A stretch of DNA of 62,231 nt, taken from Bacteroidota bacterium. Lineage in GTDB: Bacteria > Bacteroidota > Bacteroidia > Chitinophagales > Chitinophagaceae. The stretch covers positions 1 to 62,231 of the forward strand of contig JABDBG010000005.1 in assembly GCA_013288745.1 (NCBI GenBank). The letters run 5' to 3'. Made by a program: the position numbers and the translations under genes. Below the pieces are notes generated by a model. It was not told where the DNA came from. It did no database searches and worked only from the letters and a program-made list of their open reading frames with translations. How positions within the stretch are numbered: the first letter of the stretch is position 1; each line of letters opens with the position of its first letter. This document shows positions 16,531-25,691 of the stretch, piece by piece.

Positions 16531-16966
16531 ATGATATTACCTTAAGCTTTAATAAAAAAGTATATACATAACAACCCGCACAAAAACTTAAAAAAGACTC
16601 TAAAAAAGCAAAGCTCGCAAAAATGATCGCGAAAACAAATGCTGTTTTTGTAAAGCCGGTTAACAATAATATCACTACCAATATGGATAATACAAACCCT
16701 ATTCCTGCTGCAAACCGCTTAGGCGCCTGATCAATTGGTTTGTTGGGAATTTTAAGTTGTTTTACAACCGCCCCACTTAAAATATTTAACGGACTGAATT
16801 TTCCAAAGTTAAAAGCGCGCAAAAAGAAATCGATCGCCAAAAAAATAAATACCGGCAATGCATATGTAAAAAAAGATACTATTACTAGTAGTAAAACCCA
16901 CAAAGCGGTTAAGCGAACCCTGTTTTCGTTAACGGTTATAAAATCAACCGGACATTCTTTTTCCAT
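16529..16966 (-). CDS. DUF4395 membrane protein
   Basis: 145 residues with four hydrophobic segments. The N-terminal ECPVDFITVNENRVR, containing a CP dipeptide next to conserved Asp and Asn, and the C-terminal SFCAGCYVYTFL are DUF4395 hallmarks. The paired C-terminal cysteines (CAGC) could form a redox pair, but no function is established. In other bacteria the domain is often linked to thioredoxin-like or rhodanese genes. Here it is isolated between alaS and gatB, so context gives no further help. Confidence 0.8.
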   Translation of the reverse strand: MEKECPVDFITVNENRVRLTALWVLLLVIVSFFTYALPVFIFLAIDFFLRAFNFGKFSPLNILSGAVVKQLKIPNKPIDQAPKRFAAGIGFVLSILVVILLLTGFTKTAFVFAIIFASFAFLESFLSFCAGCYVYTFLLKLKVIS

Positions 16967-17157
16967 AACAAAATAATTAATAATCTACCAATAAAGTGGA
17001 CTATACAAATTTAATAAAACTCCAGCTTTATTCGATGATCAATTTTTCGCAAAAAAATGGCTGTTTGCGTCATATTCTCGTATAATATTTAACATTTTAC
17101 GCTGAAAACTGCCTAAAATACCATTGCATAATTTTATGAATCTTATCAATCAAAGGT

Positions 17158-17165
17158 TAACTTTG
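17158..17165 (+). promoter_or_regulatory. Putative -7 element for gatB
   Basis: TAACTTTG matches TAnnTTTG exactly and ends eight bases before the ATG at 17174. The predicted transcript would start nearly at the start codon. Confidence 0.55.
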
Positions 17166-17173
17166 CTGCCGTG

Positions 17174-18619
17174 ATGAATAACTCTAAATATGAAGTAGTA
17201 ATTGGCCTTGAAGTGCATGCCCAATTACTGACGAAAAGTAAATTATTTTGTGGCGATAGCGCTTCTTTTGGCGGCCAGCCAAATACGCATGTTAGTCCGG
17301 TTACATTAGCTCATCCGGGTACATTACCCAAAATGAATAAGAAAGCTATTGAATATGCCATTAAATTAGGATTAGCGCTTAACTGTGATATTGAACAAAA
17401 CAATTACTTCGCCCGTAAAAATTATTTTTATCCCGATCTGCCAAAAGGTTACCAGGTTAGTCAGCATACTACGCCTATTTGTAAAAATGGCCATTTAACA
17501 ATTAAGGCTGGTGATACTTCGAGAAATATTATCCTGAACAGGATCCACATGGAGGAAGATGCAGGCAAAAGCTTACATGATGTAGATGATAAATATACTT
17601 GTATCGATCTGAACCGTGCGGGTGTTCCTTTATTAGAAATTGTTACCGAACCTGATCTTCATAGCGCCGAAGAAGCATTTGCATTTTTAACTGAATTGCG
17701 CCGAATGGTACGTTGGTTAAATGTTTGTGACGGAAATATGGAAGAAGGCAGCATGCGATGCGATGCAAATATTTCTATTCGTTTACATGGCGCAGAAAAA
17801 TTGGGCACAAGGGTTGAAGTAAAAAACCTTAACTCCATCAGAAATGTAAAAAGAGCGATCGAACATGAAGTACAACGTTTAATAACGATCGTTGATAAAG
17901 GCGAAAAAGTTATACAGGAAACAAGAAGCTTCGACGCAAATAACGGAACTACTTTTTCTTTGCGCAGCAAAGAAGAAGCGGATGATTATCGTTATTTCCC
18001 TGACCCTGATCTAACACCTTTTAATATTACGGATGAATTTCTAAAAAGCATTAAAGAGACGATCCCTGCATTGCCGGAAGAGCTGGAAAAAAAATACACA
18101 ACCGTATTTAATTTGTCGGCAGCAGATGCCGCGGTGATCTGCAGCGATAAAGAAAGTGCTGATCTTTTTGAAGCGATCATTAAACATAGCAATAATTATA
18201 AATCTGTTGCCAATTGGTTAATGGGTCCTGTAAAATCGTTTACTAACGAAAAAAGTATTGAACTTGCTGACTTCCCATTATCTGCAAAACAAATAGCGCA
18301 GTTGATACAATTGGTAGATGATGGTAAAGTAAGTTTTGGTGTTGCTTCTTCAAGAATATTTAATGCCTTAATTGAAACACCTGAAAAAGAACCTTTACAA
18401 ATTGCTACAGAATTAAACCTGCTACAAGAAAGCGATAGTAGTTTGGTAGAAACATGGGTAGATGAAGTACTGGCAAAGATGCCGGACAAAATAAAAGAAT
18501 ATAAAAGCGGGAAAAAGAATTTGATAGGCTTATTTGTAGGCGAAGTAAAAAAAGTCAGCAAAGGAAAAGCTGACATGCAAATAGTAAATAAACTATTAGC
18601 AGATAAATTGAACAACTAA
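17174..18619 (+). CDS. gatB: Asp-tRNA(Asn)/Glu-tRNA(Gln) amidotransferase subunit B
   Basis: 481 residues from ATG 17174 (a GTG directly precedes it). GatB kinase-like domain: YEVVIGLEVHAQLLTKSKLFC, the RKNYFYPDLPKGYQ stretch and MEEDAGKSLHD. The C-terminal YqeY-like tail (about 330-480) ends AKMPDKIKEYKSGKKNLIGLFVG. GatB activates Glu- or Asp-tRNA for GatA-driven amidation. gatA and gatC are not adjacent, which is common in Bacteroidota. A -7 element eight bases upstream predicts a very short leader. The lipoprotein gene follows by nine bases and may be co-transcribed. Confidence 0.95.
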   Translation: MNNSKYEVVIGLEVHAQLLTKSKLFCGDSASFGGQPNTHVSPVTLAHPGTLPKMNKKAIEYAIKLGLALNCDIEQNNYFARKNYFYPDLPKGYQVSQHTTPICKNGHLTIKAGDTSRNIILNRIHMEEDAGKSLHDVDDKYTCIDLNRAGVPLLEIVTEPDLHSAEEAFAFLTELRRMVRWLNVCDGNMEEGSMRCDANISIRLHGAEKLGTRVEVKNLNSIRNVKRAIEHEVQRLITIVDKGEKVIQETRSFDANNGTTFSLRSKEEADDYRYFPDPDLTPFNITDEFLKSIKETIPALPEELEKKYTTVFNLSAADAAVICSDKESADLFEAIIKHSNNYKSVANWLMGPVKSFTNEKSIELADFPLSAKQIAQLIQLVDDGKVSFGVASSRIFNALIETPEKEPLQIATELNLLQESDSSLVETWVDEVLAKMPDKIKEYKSGKKNLIGLFVGEVKKVSKGKADMQIVNKLLADKLNN

Positions 18620-18640
18620 AATATTTTAATGACAATCAAT

Positions 18641-19774
18641 ATGAAAAAATTATTCTCCATATTATTTGTTGCAGTGGTACTTGTTTCCTGCAATCATAAA
18701 GCTGCTAAAGGAACTTTTTCAGTGACGGGTAATATAAAAAATGCACCTGATCAAAAAGTTTATTTAGATCAATTGTTTTTTAGCAATGATGATCCGCAAG
18801 TGTTGGATACTGCTGAAATGAAAGACGGTAAGTTTACACTATCAGGTATTGGTCCAGATGAAGGTTTATATCGTATCCGTTTAGAAAAAGGCAAATCGGG
18901 TTTTATATTTATCAACGACCAAAAAGATATTTCTTTTACAGCTGATACACAGAACCTAAGTTTAAGCGGCCCATCTTTTAATAGTCCTGCAAACAGTTTA
19001 TTGAAAGGATTCATTAATGCAGTTGATTCACAAGGAAATGCTTTAGAAGCACAACAGGCACAGTTGGAACAATTGAAATCGCAAAATGTAAGCGATAGTA
19101 TTTACAAAGCCGGCGCCGATGACCTTGATAAAAAAACAACAATCATAAAAACATATATACTTAACTATATTGATACTTCATCGGATCCTATTGTTGCATT
19201 ATTTGCTTTAGGGTACACGCGCAGTATCGATCCGGTATTATTGACAAAACCTATTAACGATCTTAGTCAGCGTTTTGCTCAAAATAAAACTGTTACGGCA
19301 ATGGTAGCGCAGTTCAATTCGATGTTACAACAGAACCAGGCTAAACCTGCTGCATTAGGTGTAGGCAGCATGGCACCTGAAATTGTAATGCCCGATGTTA
19401 ATGGTAAACCATTTGCACTAAGCTCATTGCGTGGAAAATTTGTATTGGTAGATTTTTGGGCAAGTTGGTGCGGACCTTGCCGCGGTGAAAATCCAAATGT
19501 GGTCATCGCATACAATAAATTTAAAGACAAAAACTTTACCGTATTAGGTGTGTCGTTGGATAATAATAAAAAGGACTGGACAGATGCTATTAAAGCTGAC
19601 CATCTTACCTGGACAGAAATAAGTGATTTGAAACAATGGAACAGCTCCGCCGTTACTTTATATAATTTGGAAAGCATCCCATCAAATGTATTGATCGATC
19701 CAACGGGAAAGATTATTGCGATGGACCTAAGGGGCGATGATCTTCAAAACAGGTTGAGTGATCTTTTTAAATAA
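18641..19774 (+). CDS. TlpA-type thiol-disulfide lipoprotein with DUF4369
   Basis: 377 residues from ATG 18641; an ATG four codons upstream is less likely because it would spoil the signal peptide. A lipoprotein signal (VVLVSC, lipid-modified Cys at about 17) is followed by a DUF4369 domain (about 25-110), a helical spacer, then a TlpA/AhpC-TSA thioredoxin domain (about 240-377) with WASWCGPCRGEN, so both redox cysteines are present. It is probably a periplasm-facing thiol oxidoreductase in disulfide or cytochrome maturation. The specific partner is unknown. A strong bidirectional terminator follows. Confidence 0.88.
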   Translation: MKKLFSILFVAVVLVSCNHKAAKGTFSVTGNIKNAPDQKVYLDQLFFSNDDPQVLDTAEMKDGKFTLSGIGPDEGLYRIRLEKGKSGFIFINDQKDISFTADTQNLSLSGPSFNSPANSLLKGFINAVDSQGNALEAQQAQLEQLKSQNVSDSIYKAGADDLDKKTTIIKTYILNYIDTSSDPIVALFALGYTRSIDPVLLTKPINDLSQRFAQNKTVTAMVAQFNSMLQQNQAKPAALGVGSMAPEIVMPDVNGKPFALSSLRGKFVLVDFWASWCGPCRGENPNVVIAYNKFKDKNFTVLGVSLDNNKKDWTDAIKADHLTWTEISDLKQWNSSAVTLYNLESIPSNVLIDPTGKIIAMDLRGDDLQNRLSDLFK

Positions 19775-19790
19775 TAAATAACTTCCAATA

Positions 19791-19825
19791 AAAAAGCGTC
19801 CCGGTTTAGTCAGGACGCTTTTTTT
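19791..19825. terminator. Bidirectional terminator after the TlpA-type gene
   Basis: GCGTCC (19796-19801) pairs with GGACGC (19813-19818), extended by AAA/TTT, with T7 on the plus side and T5-6 on the minus side. It separates the convergent TlpA-type and MMPL genes. Confidence 0.9.
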
Positions 19826-19839
19826 ATTTGATAAATTTT

Positions 19840-22185
19840 CTATTCACTTTTCGGAAGCTCCTTTTTGGGTGCCATTAACAATAATAAAACAGGCAATAAA
19901 GTAAGATTAGTCAAAGTAGCAACTAATAATGTTACAGATGTTAACCAGCCTAAAGCAAATGTTCCGCCGAAGCTGCTTAAACAAAATATTACAAAACCCG
20001 CGATCAAAACAAGTGATGTGTACACAATACTTAACCCAGTATGTTTTATAGTTGAACTAACAGTAGCGCGTACATCATTATTATGCAAAGGAAGCTCTTG
20101 TTTATAATTGACTAAAAAGCGAATGGTGATATCGATCGCGATCCCCAGCGCCACGCTAAAGACAAGCACTGTTGATGGTTTGAGTGCAACGCCGGCCCAA
20201 CCCATTATACCCGCGGTAATAACCAACGGAATTAAATTGGGTATCAGCGAGCAGATCAAAATCCTAAAAGATTTGAATAAATACAACATACAAAGAGCGA
20301 TCAATAAAAAGGCCCAGAATATACTTTGTTTTAATCCTTTTATAATAAAAATGCTGCCTTCTAAAAAAGTAATGGTTGACCCTGTCAGTTCAACTTTATA
20401 TTGTGCCGTATCAAACAATTCGTTGATGTGGGCTTGAATGCCATCTAATACCACAGGTAATTTAACAGTACCAACATCCGCCATATTAATACTTACACGG
20501 GTCGACTGCCTTGCTGTATCAATAAAGGAAGTCAGCATTTTTGTAAAATTATTCTGCTTGCTTTTATCATCTGCTTTTGCCGGCCTGAGGTATTCTCCTA
20601 CAAATGCACCATCAAAAGAATTGGGTAATACATATTGTGTAGAATCGCCATCATAAAAAGCCTGCTTGGCAAATTTCAATCCTTCAGCAACACTGATCGG
20701 TCTGCTCATTTCTTTTTGGGCAGTAATATATTGTGATAAAGAATCTACTTTTTCAAATGTTTTTAAGGCACGCAATCCGGCAAGGCCGTAACGCTTTTTT
20801 GTATCAATCACAATTTCCAAAGGCATTACACCTTTAAAATTAGCTTCAAAGAAACGAAGGTCAGTATAGATCTTATCGTTCTTTGGTAAGTCATCTACAA
20901 TAAAGGCTTCGCTTTTTAATTTGAAGATACCCGCAACAGAAAAGATCAATACAACAACAGTAAAAATATATACCCATTTGGCATGGCACATTACCCAATC
21001 TTCTAACTTCAGTAAAAAAGAGGTAATTAATTTACTATGCAGGTATTTTATCTGCGATGGTTTAGGCGAAGGCAAATAACTTAATGCCGCGGGCAATAAA
21101 ATAAAAGAGATAACAAAGATCGCCATGATACTAATTCCTGCAACGATCCCAAACTCTTTTAAGATAGCGCTTTTAGTTAAGGCAAAAACTGCAAACCCAA
21201 TAGCGGCAGCAATATTACAAAACAATGTAACAATACCCATTTTGCTGATCATATCGATCAGTGCATGTGTTTTGTCATTTGATTTTATATATGAGGTATG
21301 GTATTTATTAATAAAATAAATGCAATTAGGAATGCCTATTACAACGATCAGCGAAGGGATCAGTGCGCTTAATAAAGTAATATTATAGCCCCATAGAACC
21401 ATTGTGCCTAAACTCCATATAACACCAAAGATCACTACCAGTAAGGATAACATCACAATGCTAAAAGAGCGGAAAAACAATAGCAATATCAATGCACTTA
21501 ATAATATAGAGCCCAACAAAAAGATCTTCATTTCTTTTTGTACCAGATCACCGACTTCTGTTTTTATTAATGGAAGTCCGCTGATATGTGTTTCTATATT
21601 TGTTGCCGCCTGAAATTTATTTACCTGAGCAACTATGTCAGCAACGATCTTCGAACGTTTCTTAGAATTGATGGCGTCTTTGTTAATTCTGACAGCCATT
21701 AAATAAGCATGCGTGTCCGGATTGTATAATAAGGTTTGATAAAAAGGAAGGTTTAAAAAAACAGCTTTTGCCGAATCAAGTTGTTGCTGTGAGTTTATAT
21801 TGTCATCAAATATTTTTGCCGCATTTAATTTTTCTGTTGCAGAATCTTTTACCAATGTGATAGAAGAAGGAACACTTAATATGTCTTCTACGTATTTAAC
21901 TTTTTTTAGATCTTTATGTAAAGTCTGGTAAGCTTTAAAGGTCGTAAGCGTAAAAAGGCTCTTAGTTTGTATGCCGATCACTAATGTGTTTCCATCATCA
22001 CCGAACTTCTGTTTAAAAGCCACATAATCTTTATACTTAGGATTATCAGTAGGGATGGCTTTTGAAAAATCGTAGCTCAATTTTACCTTGGTAGCAAAAT
22101 AACCCATTATACCAGTTGCCGCGAATAATGCAATAAGAAGCGGAAGCCTGAACTTAATTACGAAATTTCCTAAACGTTGCCACAT
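19840..22185 (-). CDS. RND/MMPL-superfamily membrane transporter
   Basis: 781 residues from ATG 22185 (the frame extends to a TTG at 22212). The architecture duplicates one helix, a large periplasmic domain and five helices. The N-terminal half has IKFRLPLLIALFAATG and sterol-sensing-like helices around 220-370. The second half repeats this after about 400. The periplasmic loops carry SYDFSKAIPTDNPKY. These MMPL/HpnN-like pumps move lipids, hopanoids or hydrophobic compounds across the inner membrane by proton motive force. No membrane-fusion or outer-membrane partner is adjacent, so the substrate is open. It is divergent from recO. Confidence 0.88.
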   Translation of the reverse strand: MWQRLGNFVIKFRLPLLIALFAATGIMGYFATKVKLSYDFSKAIPTDNPKYKDYVAFKQKFGDDGNTLVIGIQTKSLFTLTTFKAYQTLHKDLKKVKYVEDILSVPSSITLVKDSATEKLNAAKIFDDNINSQQQLDSAKAVFLNLPFYQTLLYNPDTHAYLMAVRINKDAINSKKRSKIVADIVAQVNKFQAATNIETHISGLPLIKTEVGDLVQKEMKIFLLGSILLSALILLLFFRSFSIVMLSLLVVIFGVIWSLGTMVLWGYNITLLSALIPSLIVVIGIPNCIYFINKYHTSYIKSNDKTHALIDMISKMGIVTLFCNIAAAIGFAVFALTKSAILKEFGIVAGISIMAIFVISFILLPAALSYLPSPKPSQIKYLHSKLITSFLLKLEDWVMCHAKWVYIFTVVVLIFSVAGIFKLKSEAFIVDDLPKNDKIYTDLRFFEANFKGVMPLEIVIDTKKRYGLAGLRALKTFEKVDSLSQYITAQKEMSRPISVAEGLKFAKQAFYDGDSTQYVLPNSFDGAFVGEYLRPAKADDKSKQNNFTKMLTSFIDTARQSTRVSINMADVGTVKLPVVLDGIQAHINELFDTAQYKVELTGSTITFLEGSIFIIKGLKQSIFWAFLLIALCMLYLFKSFRILICSLIPNLIPLVITAGIMGWAGVALKPSTVLVFSVALGIAIDITIRFLVNYKQELPLHNNDVRATVSSTIKHTGLSIVYTSLVLIAGFVIFCLSSFGGTFALGWLTSVTLLVATLTNLTLLPVLLLLMAPKKELPKSE

Positions 22186-22263
22186 AAGCGATTTATTAGA
22201 TTTGAGTTGCAAAGAAAACCTTTTTGTCTTTCTTAGCCATAAACATGCCAGTATAAGTTTGTT

Positions 22264-22271
22264 TACTTTTG
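22264..22271 (+). promoter_or_regulatory. Putative -7 element for recO
   Basis: TACTTTTG matches TAnnTTTG, about 50 bases before the recO ATG. Confidence 0.5.
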
Positions 22272-22320
22272 TATTATATTATTTCTCAAGCTAATATTTT
22301 AATAAGAAGACAGGGCAAGT

Positions 22321-23061
22321 ATGACGCATAAAACCAAGGGCATAGTATTACGGACGATCAAATATGGCGAGACCAGCGTGGTGGTCACCATATTCACTGA
22401 GTTATTCGGTATACAAACCTATATGGTAAATGGTGTGCGCAGTTCAAAGAAATCTTCTGCTAAAGCCAGTCATTTTCAGGCAGGAAGTATTTTAGATATG
22501 ATCGTTTATCACAATGATCTAAAAACGATGCACCGCATTAAAGAATTTAAGTGGGCCTATTTATACGAACATATTTTAAGCAATGTAATAAAAAACAGTA
22601 TTGCTCTATATATGGTTGAGCTGATCAATAAAAGTTTGAAACAACCGGAACAAAACACCAAACTTTTTTATTTTTGTGAAGATGCTTTAATGCAATTAGA
22701 TACGGCCAGTAAAACCGTAACGGCAAATTTTGCGCTGTATTTTACTTTGCACTTAACACATTTTTTTGGTTTTAGGATGAATGATGATCATGATGAAGAA
22801 CATTCAATACTTGATCTTGAAGAAGGAACGTTTGTACAGGAGCAACCAACTCACCCGAATTTTATTGATGGAGAACAGGCATTGCTGACATCGCAATTAT
22901 TAAAAGTAATGCAGCCGTATGAATTGGAAGAGTTGAAATTAAACCACGAAACAAGAAGAAAATTATTATATCGCTACCAGGATTATTATGCTTTGCATAT
23001 CCATGATTTTGGTTTGATGAAAACCTTGCCTATACTGCATGAAGTACTGTCTGAGGCTTAA
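22321..23061 (+). CDS. recO: DNA repair protein RecO
   Basis: 246 residues. The N-terminal OB fold starts THKTKGIVLRTIKYGETSVVVTIFTE and includes YMVNGVRSSKKSSAKASHFQ, both typical of RecO. The helical C-terminal domain (about 85-240) lacks the CxxC zinc motif seen in some homologues, which is common in Bacteroidota. RecO loads RecA onto SSB-coated DNA with RecR. recR is not in the window. A word-repeat element starts at its stop codon and separates it from the convergent amidohydrolase. Confidence 0.92.
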   Translation: MTHKTKGIVLRTIKYGETSVVVTIFTELFGIQTYMVNGVRSSKKSSAKASHFQAGSILDMIVYHNDLKTMHRIKEFKWAYLYEHILSNVIKNSIALYMVELINKSLKQPEQNTKLFYFCEDALMQLDTASKTVTANFALYFTLHLTHFFGFRMNDDHDEEHSILDLEEGTFVQEQPTHPNFIDGEQALLTSQLLKVMQPYELEELKLNHETRRKLLYRYQDYYALHIHDFGLMKTLPILHEVLSEA

Positions 23062-23098
23062 CGCTTAAGGCTTTTGCGTTTAGCATTCAGCATTCTGC
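23057..23098. repeat. Intergenic word-repeat related to the one after ruvC
   Basis: CTTAACGCTTAAG (23057-23069) is a short inverted repeat overlapping the recO stop. The stretch 23081-23098 repeats TAGCATTCAGCATTCTGC and contains the inverse complement of the 11-mer at 4933-4943. TTTGCGTT is also shared with that element. Confidence 0.6.
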
Positions 23099-23100
23099 AA

Positions 23101-24276
23101 TTAAATAATTCTTCTCGCTGTCGATCCATCCGTTGTCAACGATCCGCTTACATTATCGATCAACACAACACCCGGTTTTTTCCCTTTTTCAAAACTTCCA
23201 AAATTATTTGTTATTCGTAAGGCTTTAGCACCATTGCTTGTTGCCCAGGTTAATATTTCCTGCAACGGAATATTGGTTTCTTTTTGAATTGTTTTTATTT
23301 CTTCTACTATATTTAATTGCCGGTTGCTGGCGTAACTATCTGTACCAATAACAATAGCATGTCCGCCACTTCTTAAGAGGTTAAATGGCGGAATTGTTTG
23401 CTCTATATATTTATTGGCATTGATGCAAACGCAAAAAAATAATTCCTGCTCTTTTGTATTCATGAAATTGATATCGTCGGCTTTTGTAAAAGTATTATGC
23501 ACCGATATGATCGATTGCTTATTGGTGAAATACGGAAGAAAACTTTGCAAGCTACTTTTACCCGTTGGCTGAAAACCGCTGATATCAATGCCGAAATTTT
23601 TGTACAGCTCTAAAAATCCGCCCGTCTTGTTTTTGTATAATTCTTCTTCTGCCCCGCATTCCTGGTTATGGATCGTTATTAATTGATCAATTGTTTCATT
23701 GTTCAATTGTTGAAACAAGGTTTTTGACACACTATAGGGTGCATGTGGTGATAAAGTGCTTTTTTGTTTTTTGGAATTTGTTTTTTGGAATTTTTCCAGA
23801 ATGGATTTCGCATCCTCTAATCTCTTTCCCGCCATCGCATCAACAAAGCCGCTTACTTCTACAAAATTGTGCCAATAGATATTGCTTTTTTGTTTGGTGG
23901 ATATGGAATCTGCTGTATTGCAAATATCACCAACCGCGACTGTGCCGGTTTGATATAACTCTTGTTCTGCTTTTTGCATGGCATCCAGCTTTTCTTCGTC
24001 GGATGCGCTTCTTTTTGTCATAACCTGTTGTACAAATTGAACTAAGCCCGTTCCTGGCGGGACAATATTTTTCATATGGCTCAGTTCCAGGTGGCAATGC
24101 GCATTAATGAAGCCAGGCGTAAGTATGCCGTCAAAGTTTTCTATATTATCACCTGCATCTTTTGTATTGGTTATATCAATGATTAGGCCTTCATTATCAG
24201 TAATTAAAACCATTTCCGCACCCAAAAACTCCTTACCTGTAAATATATTATTCGCCTTAAATTTTCTAAAATGCAT
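23101..24276 (-). CDS. Amidohydrolase family protein (possible aminodeoxyfutalosine deaminase)
   Basis: 391 residues. TIM-barrel metal hydrolase of the TRZ/ATZ/SAH-deaminase type: metal HxH in NAHCHLELSH (about 58-67), substrate-binding SPHAPYS (about 174-180), IHNQE (about 199-203), VHNTF, and the catalytic Asp in IGTDSYASN (about 316). Likely an aminohydrolase on a nucleoside or related base. Homologues in Bacteroidota are often discussed as aminodeoxyfutalosine deaminases of menaquinone synthesis; no mqn genes are nearby, so this is only a candidate. It converges with recO and is divergent from prfA. Confidence 0.8.
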   Translation of the reverse strand: MHFRKFKANNIFTGKEFLGAEMVLITDNEGLIIDITNTKDAGDNIENFDGILTPGFINAHCHLELSHMKNIVPPGTGLVQFVQQVMTKRSASDEEKLDAMQKAEQELYQTGTVAVGDICNTADSISTKQKSNIYWHNFVEVSGFVDAMAGKRLEDAKSILEKFQKTNSKKQKSTLSPHAPYSVSKTLFQQLNNETIDQLITIHNQECGAEEELYKNKTGGFLELYKNFGIDISGFQPTGKSSLQSFLPYFTNKQSIISVHNTFTKADDINFMNTKEQELFFCVCINANKYIEQTIPPFNLLRSGGHAIVIGTDSYASNRQLNIVEEIKTIQKETNIPLQEILTWATSNGAKALRITNNFGSFEKGKKPGVVLIDNVSGSLTTDGSTARRII

Positions 24277-24351
24277 GAATTGTGTTTAAAACTTTAAATT
24301 TGCCGCCAAACTTGATAAAAGTTCAATAAAGGTATGCCGTTGAAGTGAGCC

Positions 24352-24365
24352 CCGAAAGCTTTCGG
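24352..24365. repeat. Perfect 14-bp palindrome CCGAAAGCTTTCGG
   Basis: A self-complementary sequence in the 5' region between the amidohydrolase and prfA, 48 bases before the prfA ATG. It resembles the second palindrome at 30761-30775 in layout (CC-GAWAGCTWTC-GG). The pair looks like diverged copies of a small dispersed palindrome. Confidence 0.6.
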
Positions 24366-24412
24366 AGACGATGTTGATAATCTCATCAGCCGGCAAAAAA
24401 TAAAAATACATC

Positions 24413-25477
24413 ATGTTAGATAAACTGGATGCGATAAAAGCAAAATTTGATAACCTGGGCGTGGCACTAACCAACCCGGAAATTGTGAGCGATAATAAGA
24501 AATTCAGCGCTATGAGTAAGGAGTACCGTAGTCTTGAAAAGGTTGTTATCGCAAGGGACGCGTATGTAAAATTGTTAGATGATATTGAGTTTAATAAAGA
24601 GGTTTTAAATAGCAATGACGAAGAAATGAGGGACCTGGCGAAGCAGGAGCTTCCTGCAATGGAAGAAAGCAGGCTCGCTATGGAGAAGAATTTAAAGAAC
24701 ATGCTTATTCCGAAAGATCCTTATGATGAAAAGAATGCGATCCTTGAAATTCGTGCTGGAACGGGCGGCGATGAAGCCTCTTTATTTGCAGGCGATCTGT
24801 TAAGAATGTATTTAAAATACAGTGAAAAGAAAGGCTGGAAAACAGCGATCTTAAGCGAAAGCGATGGTACGGTTGGCGGCTACAAAGAAGTACAGGTAGA
24901 GATCGTTGGCGATGATGTATATGGAACAATGAAATTTGAAAGTGGCGTGCATCGTGTACAAAGAGTACCGGATACAGAAGGCAGCGGCCGCGTGCATACC
25001 AGCGCAGCAACGGTTGCGGTAATGCCGGAAGCGGATGAAATTGATTTTGAATTAAAGGAAAGCGATGTGAAAATGGAAACCGCACGAAGCGGTGGTGCAG
25101 GCGGACAGAACGTAAACAAAGTAGAAACGAAAGTGTTTTTAACGCACAAGCCTACGGGCCTTGTTGTAATGTGTCAGACAGAACGTAGTCAGCTGGGGAA
25201 TAAATTAAAGGCGATGGACATGATGCGTACCAAACTCTACGATGAAGAAGTTCGAAAAGCAGAAGAAGCCATTTCTCACAAAAGAAAAAGCCTGGTGAGT
25301 ACGGGAGATAGAAGCGCGAAGATCAGGACCTATAATTTTCCACAAGGGCGTGTAACTGACCACCGTATTGGTTTAACCGTGTATAATTTAGATACGGTTT
25401 TAAATGGCGAAGTACAGGAATTTATCGATGCTTTACAATTTGCAGAGAACACCGAAAAAATGACGGTCCAGAATTAA
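24413..25477 (+). CDS. prfA: Peptide chain release factor 1
   Basis: 354 residues. Domains in order: an N-terminal helical domain, then the codon-recognition core with the RF1-type PxT motif as PDT in [15 protein letters not shown], then the catalytic loop [16 protein letters not shown] with GGQ. The PDT tripeptide identifies RF1 (UAA/UAG) rather than RF2 (SPF). It ends translation by triggering peptidyl-tRNA hydrolysis; the GGQ glutamine is the usual target of PrmC methylation. The gene is monocistronic. A terminator lies about 100 bases downstream, leaving an ORF-free tail. Confidence 0.96.
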   Translation: MLDKLDAIKAKFDNLGVALTNPEIVSDNKKFSAMSKEYRSLEKVVIARDAYVKLLDDIEFNKEVLNSNDEEMRDLAKQELPAMEESRLAMEKNLKNMLIPKDPYDEKNAILEIRAGTGGDEASLFAGDLLRMYLKYSEKKGWKTAILSESDGTVGGYKEVQVEIVGDDVYGTMKFESGVHRVQRVPDTEGSGRVHTSAATVAVMPEADEIDFELKESDVKMETARSGGAGGQNVNKVETKVFLTHKPTGLVVMCQTERSQLGNKLKAMDMMRTKLYDEEVRKAEEAISHKRKSLVSTGDRSAKIRTYNFPQGRVTDHRIGLTVYNLDTVLNGEVQEFIDALQFAENTEKMTVQN

Positions 25478-25577
25478 AAAGTACCCTTGCCACACCAGCG
25501 CTGGCATATTATTTGTCCTTTTACAAGTGTTCTTATAATAGATACAAGCAATCTCATAAACAGTTAGTTTTGGTAAC

Positions 25578-25605
25578 GGCCTCTCGTTCTCGGGAGGCTT
25601 TTTAT
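25578..25605 (+). terminator. Intrinsic terminator downstream of prfA
   Basis: GCCTC pairs with GAGGC around a ten-base loop, followed by TTTTTATAT. Between the prfA stop and this hairpin are about 100 bases with no ORF. They contain the 10-bp palindrome CCAGCGCTGG (25495-25504). That stretch may be a structured 3' UTR or small RNA; no known RNA family was recognised. Confidence 0.7.
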
Positions 25606-25676
25606 ATAGTATGGCGGCAATATTATTATTAGCTTAATTATGTGTTTTAATTTTTATATAAGACCATTTAAAAACA

Positions 25677-25684
25677 TAATTTTG
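25677..25684 (+). promoter_or_regulatory. Putative -7 element for the GH18-CE4-GT2 gene
   Basis: TAATTTTG matches TAnnTTTG exactly and ends seven bases before the ATG at 25692, again predicting an almost leaderless transcript. Confidence 0.55.
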
Positions 25685-25691
25685 CACCGAA

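Noticed and set aside
24705-25149. Minus-strand open frames within prfA
   Set aside because: Low-complexity antisense translation of a conserved gene; no independent support.
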